Positions 8,452 through 16,561 of a stretch of 64,000 nucleotides of DNA are shown here, one piece after another; position 1 is the stretch's first letter; each line of letters opens with the position of its first letter. Source of the stretch: Peptoclostridium litorale DSM 5388 (GTDB lineage: Bacteria; Bacillota; Clostridia; Peptostreptococcales; Peptostreptococcaceae); contig NZ_FSRH01000005.1 of NCBI RefSeq assembly GCF_900141635.1, positions 124,001 through 188,000 on the forward strand, in the 5' to 3' direction. The position numbers were made by a program, and so were the translations under genes. The notes under the pieces are model-generated. The model did no database searches. It saw nothing but the letters and a program-made list of their open reading frames with translations, and was not told the DNA's origin.

Positions 8452-9390
8452 GTGAAAAGTATAGAACTTGTCATAGATGGAAAACAGGTGGTTGTGCCTG
8501 ATAACTATACAATAATAAAGGCGGCAGAAAAACTGGGTATTGAAATACCGGCGCTTTGCTACGATCCGAGTCTTGAAATAGTTGCATCATGCAGGCTTTG
8601 CGTTGTGGAGGTTGAGGGGTTGTCGGGTCTTCAGACGGCATGCTCTACAAAGGTATGCGAAGGAATGGTTGTCAGTACAAAGACTCAAAAGGTCATAGCG
8701 GCGAGAAGGATGATTCTTCAGCTGTTTCTGGACAATCATCCGAATGACTGCCTGACATGCCAAAAGGCCGGGGAATGCCTACTTCAAAAATATGCATATG
8801 AGTATGACGTAAAGTTTTCTGAGCAGAGTTCAAGCATAAGCCTTAAAATAGATGATTCGAATCCATATGTGCTCAGGGACGAGAGCAAGTGCATACTCTG
8901 CGGAAAATGCGTGAGGGTGTGCGAACAGGTAGAAGAAAGAGCTGTGCTGTCGTTTGCAAACCGAGGTATTGAAATGAAGGTTGTAGCCGATGACGACAGG
9001 TCCATGGGAAACTCGAGTTGCGTGTCATGCCAAAGATGTATTAGCGTATGTCCAGTGGGTGCGCTTATGGATGCGAGAAATATGAACAAATACAGAAGCT
9101 GGGAGCTTGAAAAAGAGGAGATAAGATGCAGCGTATGCCAGTATGGATGCAGTTTTGAAATTCTTAAAAAAGGCAGCAATATTGTGGGGGTGCGTGCTAT
9201 GGCGCCGGGCGGTGGAAGGCCGCTTTGCCTGAAGGGAAGGCTTGCAAATGAGCTTAACTATGTGGACATGAGTGAAATAGCCCCTGTATACGTAAAGCGT
9301 GGGCAGGAGTATGTCCAGACTACGTGGACTCAGGCACTGGCGCTCAACAGGATAGTAAACAGGCTAAAAATGCTTGATGGCAAGGAATAA
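8452..9390 (+). CDS. fdhB: Formate dehydrogenase iron-sulfur subunit FdhB
   Basis: Electron-transfer protein of 312 residues. In order it has a [2Fe-2S] domain (C36, C47, C50, C64), a His-Cys [4Fe-4S] motif (NHPNDCLTC, C109), two ferredoxin-type clusters (C147-C157, C190-C200) and a last CxxCxxxC...C motif (C226, C229, C233, C259). That last motif is the [4Fe-4S] domain that opens the molybdopterin oxidoreductase fold. The chain then stops, so no catalytic domain is present. It parallels the N-terminus of the adjacent FdhA. The GTG at 8452 has GGAG 7 bases upstream, and the longer reading from TTG 8434 lacks a site. The gap to fdhA is 27 bases. Confidence 0.85.
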   Translation: MKSIELVIDGKQVVVPDNYTIIKAAEKLGIEIPALCYDPSLEIVASCRLCVVEVEGLSGLQTACSTKVCEGMVVSTKTQKVIAARRMILQLFLDNHPNDCLTCQKAGECLLQKYAYEYDVKFSEQSSSISLKIDDSNPYVLRDESKCILCGKCVRVCEQVEERAVLSFANRGIEMKVVADDDRSMGNSSCVSCQRCISVCPVGALMDARNMNKYRSWELEKEEIRCSVCQYGCSFEILKKGSNIVGVRAMAPGGGRPLCLKGRLANELNYVDMSEIAPVYVKRGQEYVQTTWTQALALNRIVNRLKMLDGKE

Positions 9391-9417
9391 TACTATAGGG
9401 CAGGTAAGGAGGCATGT

Positions 9418-12093
9418 ATGGTTTCTATAACAATAAATGGCAACAAGGTAGATGTTCCAAATGATTATACGGTGCTCAAGGCTTGCAGGCAGGAAGGGAT
9501 AGATATTCCGACATTTTGCGAGGATGAAAGATTAAGGCCCAGCGGTGCATGCAGGATGTGTCTTGTAGAGGTTGCGGGCAGTGGAAAAATTGTAACCTCA
9601 TGCAGCGAAAAGGTATGGGAGGGCATGGAGGTAAGAACAAACAGTAAAAGAGTCATGGATGCAAGGAAGCAGGTTCTCAAGCTAATTGTAATGGACCATC
9701 CGCTTGACTGTTTGACATGTGAAAAATCCGGGGAGTGCAAGCTTCAGGATTACTGCTATGAATACGAAGTCGGCAGCAAATTAAAGGGCAAGACTGAAAG
9801 AAGGCTTCCCATAGACGACAGCAATCCATTTTACTATTTTGATCCTGACAAATGCATAAAATGCGGGAAGTGCGTGAGGATATGTTCGGAGCTTCAGTGC
9901 AGTGACGCAATACTTATGGAACAGAGGGGGCTCGATACGAAGGTTTCTACGCCTTTTGGGGAAAACCTTGAAAACTCTCCATGCGTCTCTTGCGGTAACT
10001 GCGTTTCATACTGTCCTGTAGGGGCCCTTATGCCGAAGAGCAAAACGAGATACAGGGCTTGGGAAACCAAGAAGGTGAGGACCACATGCGCTTACTGCGG
10101 CGTGGGCTGCCAGATAGATATCACAGTAAAGGGAGACCGGATTGTGGAGGCAAAGCCGGCAATAGGCAAGGCGAATGAAGGGCTTCTCTGCGTAAAGGGC
10201 AAGTTTGCATATGGATTTGTAAACCATCCGGACAGGCTCAAAACTCCGCTTGTGAGAAAAGACGGAAAGCTTGTGGAGACCAGCTGGGAAGAGGCGTACA
10301 GCATTATTGCGAGCAAGATTACCGATATAAAGGCAAAACACGGAGCGGGTGCTTTTGCAGGATTAACATCTGCAAGATGTACAAACGAGGAGAACTATCT
10401 TTTCCAAAAGCTATTCAGAGGCGTAATAGGCACCAACAATGTGGACCACTGCGCAAGATTGTGACATTCTTCCACTGTTGCAGGTCTTGCAACAACGCTT
10501 GGAAGTGGAGCCATGACTAACAGCATAGCGGAGATAATAGATGCTGATGCAATATTCGTTACGGGTTCGAATACCACTGAAAACCACCCGGTAATAGGGG
10601 CTAAGATAAAGCAGGCGGTAAGAAAAGGAGCCAGGCTTATAGTGGCAGACCCTAGAAGGATAGAGCTTGCAGATGACGCTGACGTATTCCTTCAGATAAG
10701 GCCTGGTAGCAATATAGCTCTTGCAAACTCAATGATGAATGTGATAATAAGCGAAAACCTCATGGACAGGTCTTATATAGAAGAAAGGACTGAAAACTAC
10801 GAGGAGCTTTGTGCACTCGTTGAAAAATACACTCCTGACGAAGGGGCCAGAATATGCGGCGTAAGTGCAGACGACATAGTGCGTGCGGCGAAGATTTACG
10901 CAGGCGCTAAAAAAGCGGGTATATACTATGCAATGGGAATAACCCAGCACACAACTGGAACAGACAATGTAATGTCTCTTTCTAACCTTTCGCTTCTTTG
11001 CGGAAACATAGGGATAGAGTCTGCTGGTGTGAATCCGCTTAGAGGGCAAAACAACGTTCAGGGAGCCTGTGATATGGGAGGTCTTCCAGCGGATCTTCCG
11101 GGATACCAGAAGGTTTTCAAGCCCGAGGTCATAGACAAGTTCCAAAAGGCATGGGGAGCCCCGCTTTCAGACAAGGTAGGGCTTACAATTCCTGAGATGA
11201 TGCACGGTGCTGGAGACGGCAGTATAAAAATGATATATATAATGGGCGAAAACCCTATGGTTTCAGACCCTGACATAAAACACGTCAAAGAAGAGCTTGA
11301 AAATCTTGAGCTGCTGGTTGTTCAGGACATATTCCTGACAGAGACTGCAGAGCTTGCAGACGTTGTTCTTCCTGCAGCATCATTTGCCGAAAAGGACGGA
11401 ACATTCACAAACACTGAAAGAAGAGTCCAAAGGGTAAGAAAGGCCGTAAATCCTGTGGGAGGTTCCAAGGCCGACTGGAAGATACTAAACGACATAATGA
11501 TGGCCCTGGGGTTGGACAAGGAATATGAATCCACAGAGGAGATATTTGACGAGATAGCGTCCCTCACACCCCAATACGGAGGAATTGACTACAAGAGAAT
11601 TGAAAATGAAGGCGGGCTTCAATGGCCTTGCCCTACAAAGGACCACCCTGGAACAAAATACCTTCACTCGGCCTCTATCGCAAGGGGAAAAGGACTGTTC
11701 GTACCTTGTGAATACATGGAGAGCGCAGAGACTCCGGACAGGCAGTATCCTCTGATAATGACTACGGGAAGGGTGCTTTACCACTACCATACAAGAACAA
11801 TGACAGGAAAGATAGAAGGGCTCAACCAAAAGTCGCCGTGCTCATATGTGGAGATAAACCCGGCGACAGCAAACAAGCTTGGAATAGCCGATGGAGAAAT
11901 TGTAAGGGTGGTTTCGAAACGTGGAGAAATAGAGACTATGGCAAAGCTTACGGATATAGTGGAGGAAGAGGTAGTTTTCATGCCTTTCCACTTTGCAAAT
12001 GGAGCGGCCAACATGCTTACAAATACAGAGCTTGATCCGAAATCCAAAATACCTGAACTCAAAGTATGTGCAGTAAGGATTGAAAAGGTGTAA
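9418..12093 (+). CDS. fdhA: Selenocysteine formate dehydrogenase catalytic subunit (W/Mo-bis-PGD)
   Basis: The enzyme interconverts formate and CO2. The frame contains one in-frame TGA at 10462-10464, read as selenocysteine (residue 349) in the context HCARL-U-HSSTVAGL, which is the FdhF active-site motif. The total is 891 residues, full length for the family. The N-terminus carries a [2Fe-2S] domain (C34, C45, C48, C62), a His-Cys cluster, two ferredoxin clusters and the FdhA [4Fe-4S] (C224, C227, C231, C258). The pterin-binding and C-terminal MopB domains follow. AGGAGG lies just before the ATG. Tungsten rather than molybdenum is inferred from the nearby tupABC. It probably pairs with FdhB and may dock on HymABC. 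Confidence 0.94.
10462..10509 (+). promoter_or_regulatory. Selenocysteine codon and SECIS hairpin in fdhA
   Basis: TGA at 10462-10464 is followed by a perfect 7-base-pair stem, TGTTGCA (10476-10482) with TGCAACA (10488-10494), closing a GGTCT loop. An outer pairing TCCACT (10471-10476) with AGTGGA (10504-10509) extends it. The stem-loop distance from the UGA and the GU-containing loop fit bacterial SECIS elements bound by SelB. Reading continues in the same frame for 543 codons with strong FdhA homology, so the TGA is not a true stop. Confidence 0.9.
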
Positions 12094-12123
12094 AATAGGA
12101 TTAAAAACAAAGAGGTGGATTGG

Positions 12124-12612
12124 ATGAAGGCAGGGATAATCACGGTAAGCGACAAGGGATATGCAGGTGAAAGGGAAGACCTGAGCGGAAAAGAGATAAT
12201 GAATCTGCTGAAAGGCGCCGGCCACGAAGCTATAGAGTATACAATAGTTGCGGACGAGGAGGACATGATATACAAGGCGATAATCAGGATGTGCGACGAG
12301 TGCAGTCTCGACATTGTGCTTACAACGGGAGGAACGGGCTTTAGCAAAAGGGACGTGACGCCTGAGGCCACATCGAGGGCAATAGAAAGGTTCGCTCCGG
12401 GAATATGCGAGGCAATAAGATACAACAGCCTTTCAATAACAAAAAGGGCGATGCTTTCAAGGGCTGTGTCTGGAATAAGAGGGGAGACTCTGATAATAAA
12501 CCTTCCAGGAAGCCCTAAGGCCGTAAGGGAGTCACTGGAATTTGTAATGGACAGCGTAGAGCATGGCGTAGATATACTAAAAGGGGTTGCGGGAGAGTGT
12601 GCCAGAAAATAA
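12124..12612 (+). CDS. mogA: Molybdopterin adenylyltransferase, MogA/MoaB family
   Basis: Cytoplasmic enzyme that adenylates molybdopterin before metal insertion by MoeA. The 162 residues contain the MoCF domain hallmarks GIITVSDKGYAGEREDLSG near the start, TTGGTGFSKRDVTPEA in the centre and NLPGSPKAVRESL near the end. AGAGGTG upstream fixes ATG 12124 rather than the in-frame GTG at 12115. It follows fdhA by 30 bases and overlaps mobA by 16 bases, so it is part of the fdhBA-mogA-mobA-fdhD unit. MogA and MoaB proteins are hard to tell apart by sequence alone. Confidence 0.88.
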   Translation: MKAGIITVSDKGYAGEREDLSGKEIMNLLKGAGHEAIEYTIVADEEDMIYKAIIRMCDECSLDIVLTTGGTGFSKRDVTPEATSRAIERFAPGICEAIRYNSLSITKRAMLSRAVSGIRGETLIINLPGSPKAVRESLEFVMDSVEHGVDILKGVAGECARK

Positions 12613-13223
12613 AAAAATTTGGAAGCGCCATAGTGCTTGCAGGCGGAAAAAGCTCAAGAATGGGATTTGACAAGCAGTTTATAAGTATAAACGAAAGAAG
12701 GCTTATGGACAGCATAGTATCAAGGCTTTCCAGGGTGTTTGACGACATAGTCATAGTCTCGAACACCCCTAAGATATACATGGGAATCTCATACAATGTG
12801 GTCACAGACAGCATAAGGGGAAAGGGCCCCCTTGGAGGAATACATGCAGGTCTAAAGGCCGCAAAATACAAGTACTGCTACCTCATGGCCTGCGATATGC
12901 CCAATATAAACTTTGACTATATAGACTATATGAAGAACAGTATAAAGCTCGAAGTTGAATCGGGAGTAGACATAAAGGCCTGCGTGACAAGGCAGAACAT
13001 ATGGGTTGAGCCGTTCAATGCATTCTATTCAAAGGATATGATTTCGGATATAGAGGATCATTTAAAGGGCAGCAGGATGTCTGTGCTTTCGCTCCTTGAA
13101 AAGCTGGATACCCTCTATGTAGAAGAAGAAAGTGCAAGGAGATTCAGCCCGTGCTGGGACATGTTCTTCAATATGAATACAAAACACGACATAGATCTGT
13201 ATATGGAATCAATTGGAGAGTGA
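12597..13223 (+). CDS. mobA: Molybdenum cofactor guanylyltransferase MobA
   Basis: MobA attaches GMP to the metal-pterin to give the bis-guanine dinucleotide form used by formate dehydrogenase. The 208 residues have the nucleotidyltransferase N-terminus AIVLAGGKSSRMGFDK, then GPLGGIHAG and the metal-binding stretch LMACDMP, followed by EPFNAFYSK. The GTG start lies 16 bases inside mogA, with AAGGGG about 10 bases upstream. Its stop overlaps the fdhD start by one base. Close packing supports co-translation with its client enzyme FdhA. Confidence 0.87.
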   Translation: MCQKIKKFGSAIVLAGGKSSRMGFDKQFISINERRLMDSIVSRLSRVFDDIVIVSNTPKIYMGISYNVVTDSIRGKGPLGGIHAGLKAAKYKYCYLMACDMPNINFDYIDYMKNSIKLEVESGVDIKACVTRQNIWVEPFNAFYSKDMISDIEDHLKGSRMSVLSLLEKLDTLYVEEESARRFSPCWDMFFNMNTKHDIDLYMESIGE

Positions 13224-14017
13224 TGAATTTTATCATGAAAACTTCTGAATTTTATAGTATAATCAAATACAATAATGGAAAGATGGTCGACAATCCAGAT
13301 GATATTGCAGTGGAATATTCTCTTGATGTGTATGTCAACGGTCAAAAGTTTGTGAGGCTCTTATGTACGCCAAAGTCCCTAAAGAGCCTTTGCCTGGGAT
13401 TCTTGAGATCTGAAGGTATTATAGAAAGCGATGGGGATGTCGAGAGCTTTCATTTTGACGAGGAAGAGTGCAGCGCGTTCATCGAAACAAGGAAAGATGA
13501 CAAAATATTTGGAATTGAAGAAAAAAAGCTCAACGTGGTGGGAACCAGCAAGGGAATGGTTTCTGAGGACATTTACGGCAAAAACTTCAAGCAAACAGAA
13601 AATGAAGCTGACAATATTGCCAGAGATGTTGATTTTAAAAAGCTTTTAGAGACTGTAGAAAGATTCGGGCAGATGTCGGAGCTTTTCAAAAATACCGGCT
13701 GCGCCCACAGCTGCGGGGCGGGAAGCGTTGGAAATATAGAAGTGTTTGAGGATGACATAGGACGCCACAATGCACTGGACAAGGTAGTGGGAAGCTGCAT
13801 GCTAAGGGGAATTGACACGTCGAAAGTGATACTGTTCCTCAGCGGAAGGGTTTCGTCTGAGATGCTCCTAAAGGCACTTGGAGGCGGATTCAGGGCCGTG
13901 GTATCAAGGTCGGCGCCGACGAATGCGGCAGTCGACATTGCAAGAAAAAACGGCATATTCCTTTGCGGATTCGCAAGGGAAGACAAAATTAATATATATT
14001 CCGGTTTTCCGAGCTAG
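13223..14017 (+). CDS. fdhD: Formate dehydrogenase accessory sulfurtransferase FdhD, variant
   Basis: FdhD passes sulfur to the metal cofactor and is needed for formate dehydrogenase activity. The 264 residues show the family core EDDIGRHNALDKVVG, FLSGRVSSEMLLKAL and SAPTNAAVDIARKNG. The loop that normally carries the essential Cys (GCGKG or CGxCG type) reads GTSKGMVSEDIYG, with no Cys. Two Cys occur instead at TGCAHSCGAG, where relatives often have TGGxHxA. The ATG at 13223 overlaps the mobA stop, with GGAG 4 bases upstream. A second ATG at 13235 is possible. It is the last gene of the fdh unit, directly ahead of the riboswitch. Confidence 0.88.
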   Translation: MNFIMKTSEFYSIIKYNNGKMVDNPDDIAVEYSLDVYVNGQKFVRLLCTPKSLKSLCLGFLRSEGIIESDGDVESFHFDEEECSAFIETRKDDKIFGIEEKKLNVVGTSKGMVSEDIYGKNFKQTENEADNIARDVDFKKLLETVERFGQMSELFKNTGCAHSCGAGSVGNIEVFEDDIGRHNALDKVVGSCMLRGIDTSKVILFLSGRVSSEMLLKALGGGFRAVVSRSAPTNAAVDIARKNGIFLCGFAREDKINIYSGFPS

Positions 14018-14022
14018 TGAGT

Positions 14023-14115
14023 CTAAAGGTTTTCCACGACCAACTAGCCTATGGGTCATGGGAGAAATCCCGCGGCCTCCCGCATTTGGAAAGGAAAATC
14101 TTGACCTGATTTTAG
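14023..14115 (+). promoter_or_regulatory. Moco/Tuco-type riboswitch upstream of tupABC
   Basis: A compact structured leader begins 6 bases after fdhD. P1 pairs CTAAAGGTTTTCC (14023-14035) with GGAAAATC (14093-14100) and TTTTAG (14110-14115). Inside are GACC/GGTC (14038-14041 with 14054-14057), GGGA-GAAA-TCCC (14060-14071, a GNRA loop) and GCGG-CCTC-CCGC (14072-14083). The stretch GCGGCCTCCCGCATTTGG followed by AAAGGAAAA resembles the conserved core of the molybdenum/tungsten cofactor RNA motif. A terminator follows immediately, and all downstream genes concern tungstate import and cofactor synthesis. Assignment is by eye, without a covariance search. Confidence 0.65.
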
Positions 14116-14120
14116 GTTTG

Positions 14121-14150
14121 AGACAATCCTTTTTTGGATTGTCTTTTTTT
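14121..14150 (+). terminator. Riboswitch-linked terminator before tupA
   Basis: AGACAATCC-TTTTTT-GGATTGTCT (14121-14144) followed by T residues to 14150. It lies 6 bases after the riboswitch P1 and 37 bases before tupA, the expected place for an attenuating expression platform. Confidence 0.9.
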
Positions 14151-14186
14151 GCTTGAGATAAAAAATACATATAAGGGGGAAATAAA

Positions 14187-15035
14187 ATGAAAAAATTACT
14201 ATCTATTTTAATGGCGCTAGTCCTTTCTATAGGACTATTTGCAGGATGCACGGGGGAAAAGGCCGAGCCAGAGCAGGTTCAAAATGGGAGCATAATACTT
14301 TCGACTACCACAAGCACAAGGGACAGCGGACTTTTGGACTACATACTTCCCGAGTTTACAAAGGATACGGGAATAGAAGTGAAGGTAGTTGCGGTTGGAA
14401 CTGGAAAGGCTCTTGAAATGGGCAAAAACGGAGAGGCTGATGTGCTTCTTGTTCATGCAAAGGCTTCTGAAGAGGCGTTTGTAGAGGCGGGCGACGGCCT
14501 TGAAAGACATGATGTGATGTACAACGATTTTGTGCTTGTGGGACCACAGGGCGACCCTGCAGGTGTTAAGGAAGCTGCGCCAAGCGACATAGTTGCTGCA
14601 TTTGAAAAGATAAACTCTGACAAGTTGAAGTTCGTATCAAGAGGAGACGATTCGGGAACACACAAAAAAGAGCTTGCCCTTTGGAGCGATACGGGAATAA
14701 CTCCAGAAGGAGACTATTATGTTGAAGCTGGAAGCGGAATGGCCGACGTTCTTAAAATGGCAGATGAGATGAAAGCATACACTCTTACAGACAGGGCAAC
14801 TTACCTGAACCTCAAGGACAACCTAAGTCTTGAAATTGCTGTTGAAAAAGACGAAAAGATGTTTAATCAGTACGGGGTAATACCTGTAAATCCTGAAAAG
14901 ACTGAAAATATAAATGCACAAGGCGCAAAGGCCTTTGTGGACTGGCTGCTTTCAGAAAAGGCTCAGAAGATGATAAGTGAATACGGAGTGGATAGATTTG
15001 GAATGCCTCTTTTCACACCTAATGCATCTAAATAA
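14187..15035 (+). CDS. tupA: Tungstate ABC transporter substrate-binding lipoprotein
   Basis: The extracellular lipid-anchored protein captures tungstate. A lipoprotein signal peptide ends at the lipobox LFAGC (Cys21). The mature part has the TupA oxyanion-binding signatures TTTSTRDSGLLDYILPEF and VGTGKALEMGKNGEADVLLV, and later RGDDSGTHKKE. The 282-residue length is typical of the family. GGGGGA lies 6-7 bases before the ATG. It is the first gene of the tup/moe/moa operon, behind the riboswitch. Families TupA and WtpA differ at these motifs, and the TTSTRDSGL signature supports TupA. Confidence 0.94.
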   Translation: MKKLLSILMALVLSIGLFAGCTGEKAEPEQVQNGSIILSTTTSTRDSGLLDYILPEFTKDTGIEVKVVAVGTGKALEMGKNGEADVLLVHAKASEEAFVEAGDGLERHDVMYNDFVLVGPQGDPAGVKEAAPSDIVAAFEKINSDKLKFVSRGDDSGTHKKELALWSDTGITPEGDYYVEAGSGMADVLKMADEMKAYTLTDRATYLNLKDNLSLEIAVEKDEKMFNQYGVIPVNPEKTENINAQGAKAFVDWLLSEKAQKMISEYGVDRFGMPLFTPNASK

Positions 15036-15079
15036 TATGTGAAAGACCAATCAGGCTGAAATATCTTGAACCAGCCGTT

Positions 15080-15120
15080 GTCAGGTCGACAGAAGCTGCA
15101 GTTTGTAGTATCATATATAA
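15080..15120. repeat. Copy 1 of a dispersed noncoding motif
   Basis: GTCAGGTCGACA followed by an AT-rich tail (TTTG.AGTAT.ATATA). It is closely similar to 39972-40012. It lies between tupA and tupB. The TGTC-AGGTC-GACA core is an imperfect palindrome. Confidence 0.35.
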
Positions 15121-15150
15121 CATGACAACCATAACTCAATCATGAGACTC

Positions 15151-15189
15151 AGGCGAAAATATTAAAGTGATACTTGTATATTTTCGCCT
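15151..15189 (+). terminator. Intercistronic hairpin between tupA and tupB
   Basis: A 12-base-pair perfect stem (15151-15162 with 15178-15189) and 15-base loop are followed by TTAGTTTTA. A partial terminator or RNA-stabilising stem here would leave more binding protein than permease. Confidence 0.6.
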
Positions 15190-15227
15190 TTAGTTTTATC
15201 CATACAAATAATTATCGGGAGAAACAA

Positions 15228-15914
15228 ATGGACTATATAATAGACGGGATAAAAAAGGCTATAGAACTCCTGGTGTCATTCGATATACAGGTATATGAAA
15301 TAATAATGCTTTCTGTGTTTGTATCAACCACTGCAACGATAATAGCAGCGGCAATAACGGTGCCCATTGGAGTGACGGCCGGCATAGCGAATTTCAGGAT
15401 GAAAGGGATATTTTCAAGGACTCTCTACGCGCTAATGAGCGTACCTTCGGTGATAGTAGGTCTAGTTGTAGCAATAGCGCTCTCCAGAAAGGGGCCGCTG
15501 GGACAGTTTCAGCTGCTGTATACGCCTGTTGCCATGATAATAGCCCAGTCCATACTGGTATCACCTCTTTGCATGGGCCTGACATATTCGCTTTCCAAAA
15601 ACAGGGGGAATGAAATAGCCAGAGTGGGAAAAACTCTTGGAGCAAACAGGCTTCAGACTGTAGCTTTGGTGATAAGAGAGCTCAAAATGGATATTTTCAT
15701 AAATGTTGTCACAACTTTTTCAAGGGCCATATCGGAAGTAGGGGCAGTGATGATAGTGGGAGGCAACATAAAGGGCCATACAAGGGTGATAACAACGTCA
15801 ATAGCTATGCTCAATTCCATGGGTGATTATCCAATGGCCATAGCGCTCGGTATAGTGCTCCTGATTATATCATTTGTCATAAACGCCATAACATATGCCT
15901 ATCAGGGGGAATAG
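15228..15914 (+). CDS. tupB: Tungstate ABC transporter permease
   Basis: Membrane subunit of the tungstate importer. The 228 residues have about five or six hydrophobic helices. The ABC-permease EAA loop is visible as GKTLGANRLQTVALVIRELK, followed by AISEVGAVMIVGGNI, typical of the TupB/CysT-like family. Start ATG 15228 has GGGAG 6 bases upstream. The longer reading to 15174 runs through the tupA-tupB hairpin and has no site. It ends 2 bases before tupC. Confidence 0.93.
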   Translation: MDYIIDGIKKAIELLVSFDIQVYEIIMLSVFVSTTATIIAAAITVPIGVTAGIANFRMKGIFSRTLYALMSVPSVIVGLVVAIALSRKGPLGQFQLLYTPVAMIIAQSILVSPLCMGLTYSLSKNRGNEIARVGKTLGANRLQTVALVIRELKMDIFINVVTTFSRAISEVGAVMIVGGNIKGHTRVITTSIAMLNSMGDYPMAIALGIVLLIISFVINAITYAYQGE

Positions 15915-15916
15915 AC

Positions 15917-16561
15917 ATGGATGTAAATGTAAGAAAAATCAAGAAATTTTACGGAAAAGACCAAATACTGGACATAGACAATTTCACATTCAAGTCGGGA
16001 AGGATAAGCGGTATAATGGGATCAAACGGGGCGGGGAAAACTACTCTTTTAAACATAATGGCGGGGTTGGACGACAAATACGAGGGATATGTGAGATATG
16101 GTGAGAAGAGTATAGAACAGGTGAGAAGAAAAGTGACTCTCGTATTTCAAAAGGGAGGCCTTTTTAAAAGAAGTGTGTATGAAAACATAGCGTACCCTCT
16201 AAGGATCCGGGGACTTGACGGCAGTGATATAAAAAGCAGGGTGGACAGGACCATAAAAAGTCTTGAAATAGAAAACTTGAGGGATAAAAAAGCACATAAG
16301 CTCTCGGGCGGAGAAACCCAGAAGGTGGCGCTTGCAAGGGCCCTTGTATTTAAGCCTTCGCTGTTGCTTCTCGACGAACCGACTGCCAGCATAGATCCGG
16401 AATTTGTAAGGGTTATGGAAAAGGCCATAGTCGACTATAACAGGGAAACGGGAGCCACCGTTATTATCATAACCCACAGCAAAGAGCAGGCAGAAAGAAT
16501 GTGTGATGAGTTGGTATTTCTTCAAAATGGGAGGGTTGGTGAATCAAATGGATTTTTTTAA
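15917..16561 (+). CDS. tupC: Tungstate ABC transporter ATP-binding protein
   Basis: The cytoplasmic ATPase drives tungstate uptake. The 214 residues contain Walker A GSNGAGKTT (35-43), Q-loop Gln78, signature LSGGETQ (129-135), Walker B LLLLDEP (149-155) and the switch His187. There is no C-terminal regulatory domain, so the protein is short. AGGGGGA lies before the ATG. Its 3' end overlaps moeA by 14 bases, which ties import to cofactor synthesis. Confidence 0.94.
   Translation: MDVNVRKIKKFYGKDQILDIDNFTFKSGRISGIMGSNGAGKTTLLNIMAGLDDKYEGYVRYGEKSIEQVRRKVTLVFQKGGLFKRSVYENIAYPLRIRGLDGSDIKSRVDRTIKSLEIENLRDKKAHKLSGGETQKVALARALVFKPSLLLLDEPTASIDPEFVRVMEKAIVDYNRETGATVIIITHSKEQAERMCDELVFLQNGRVGESNGFF

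Noticed and set aside
10462-10464. Stop codon or frameshift dividing fdhA into two genes, or a pseudogene
   Set aside because: The frame continues unchanged with full FdhA homology, the TGA is at the active-site residue, and a SECIS hairpin follows.
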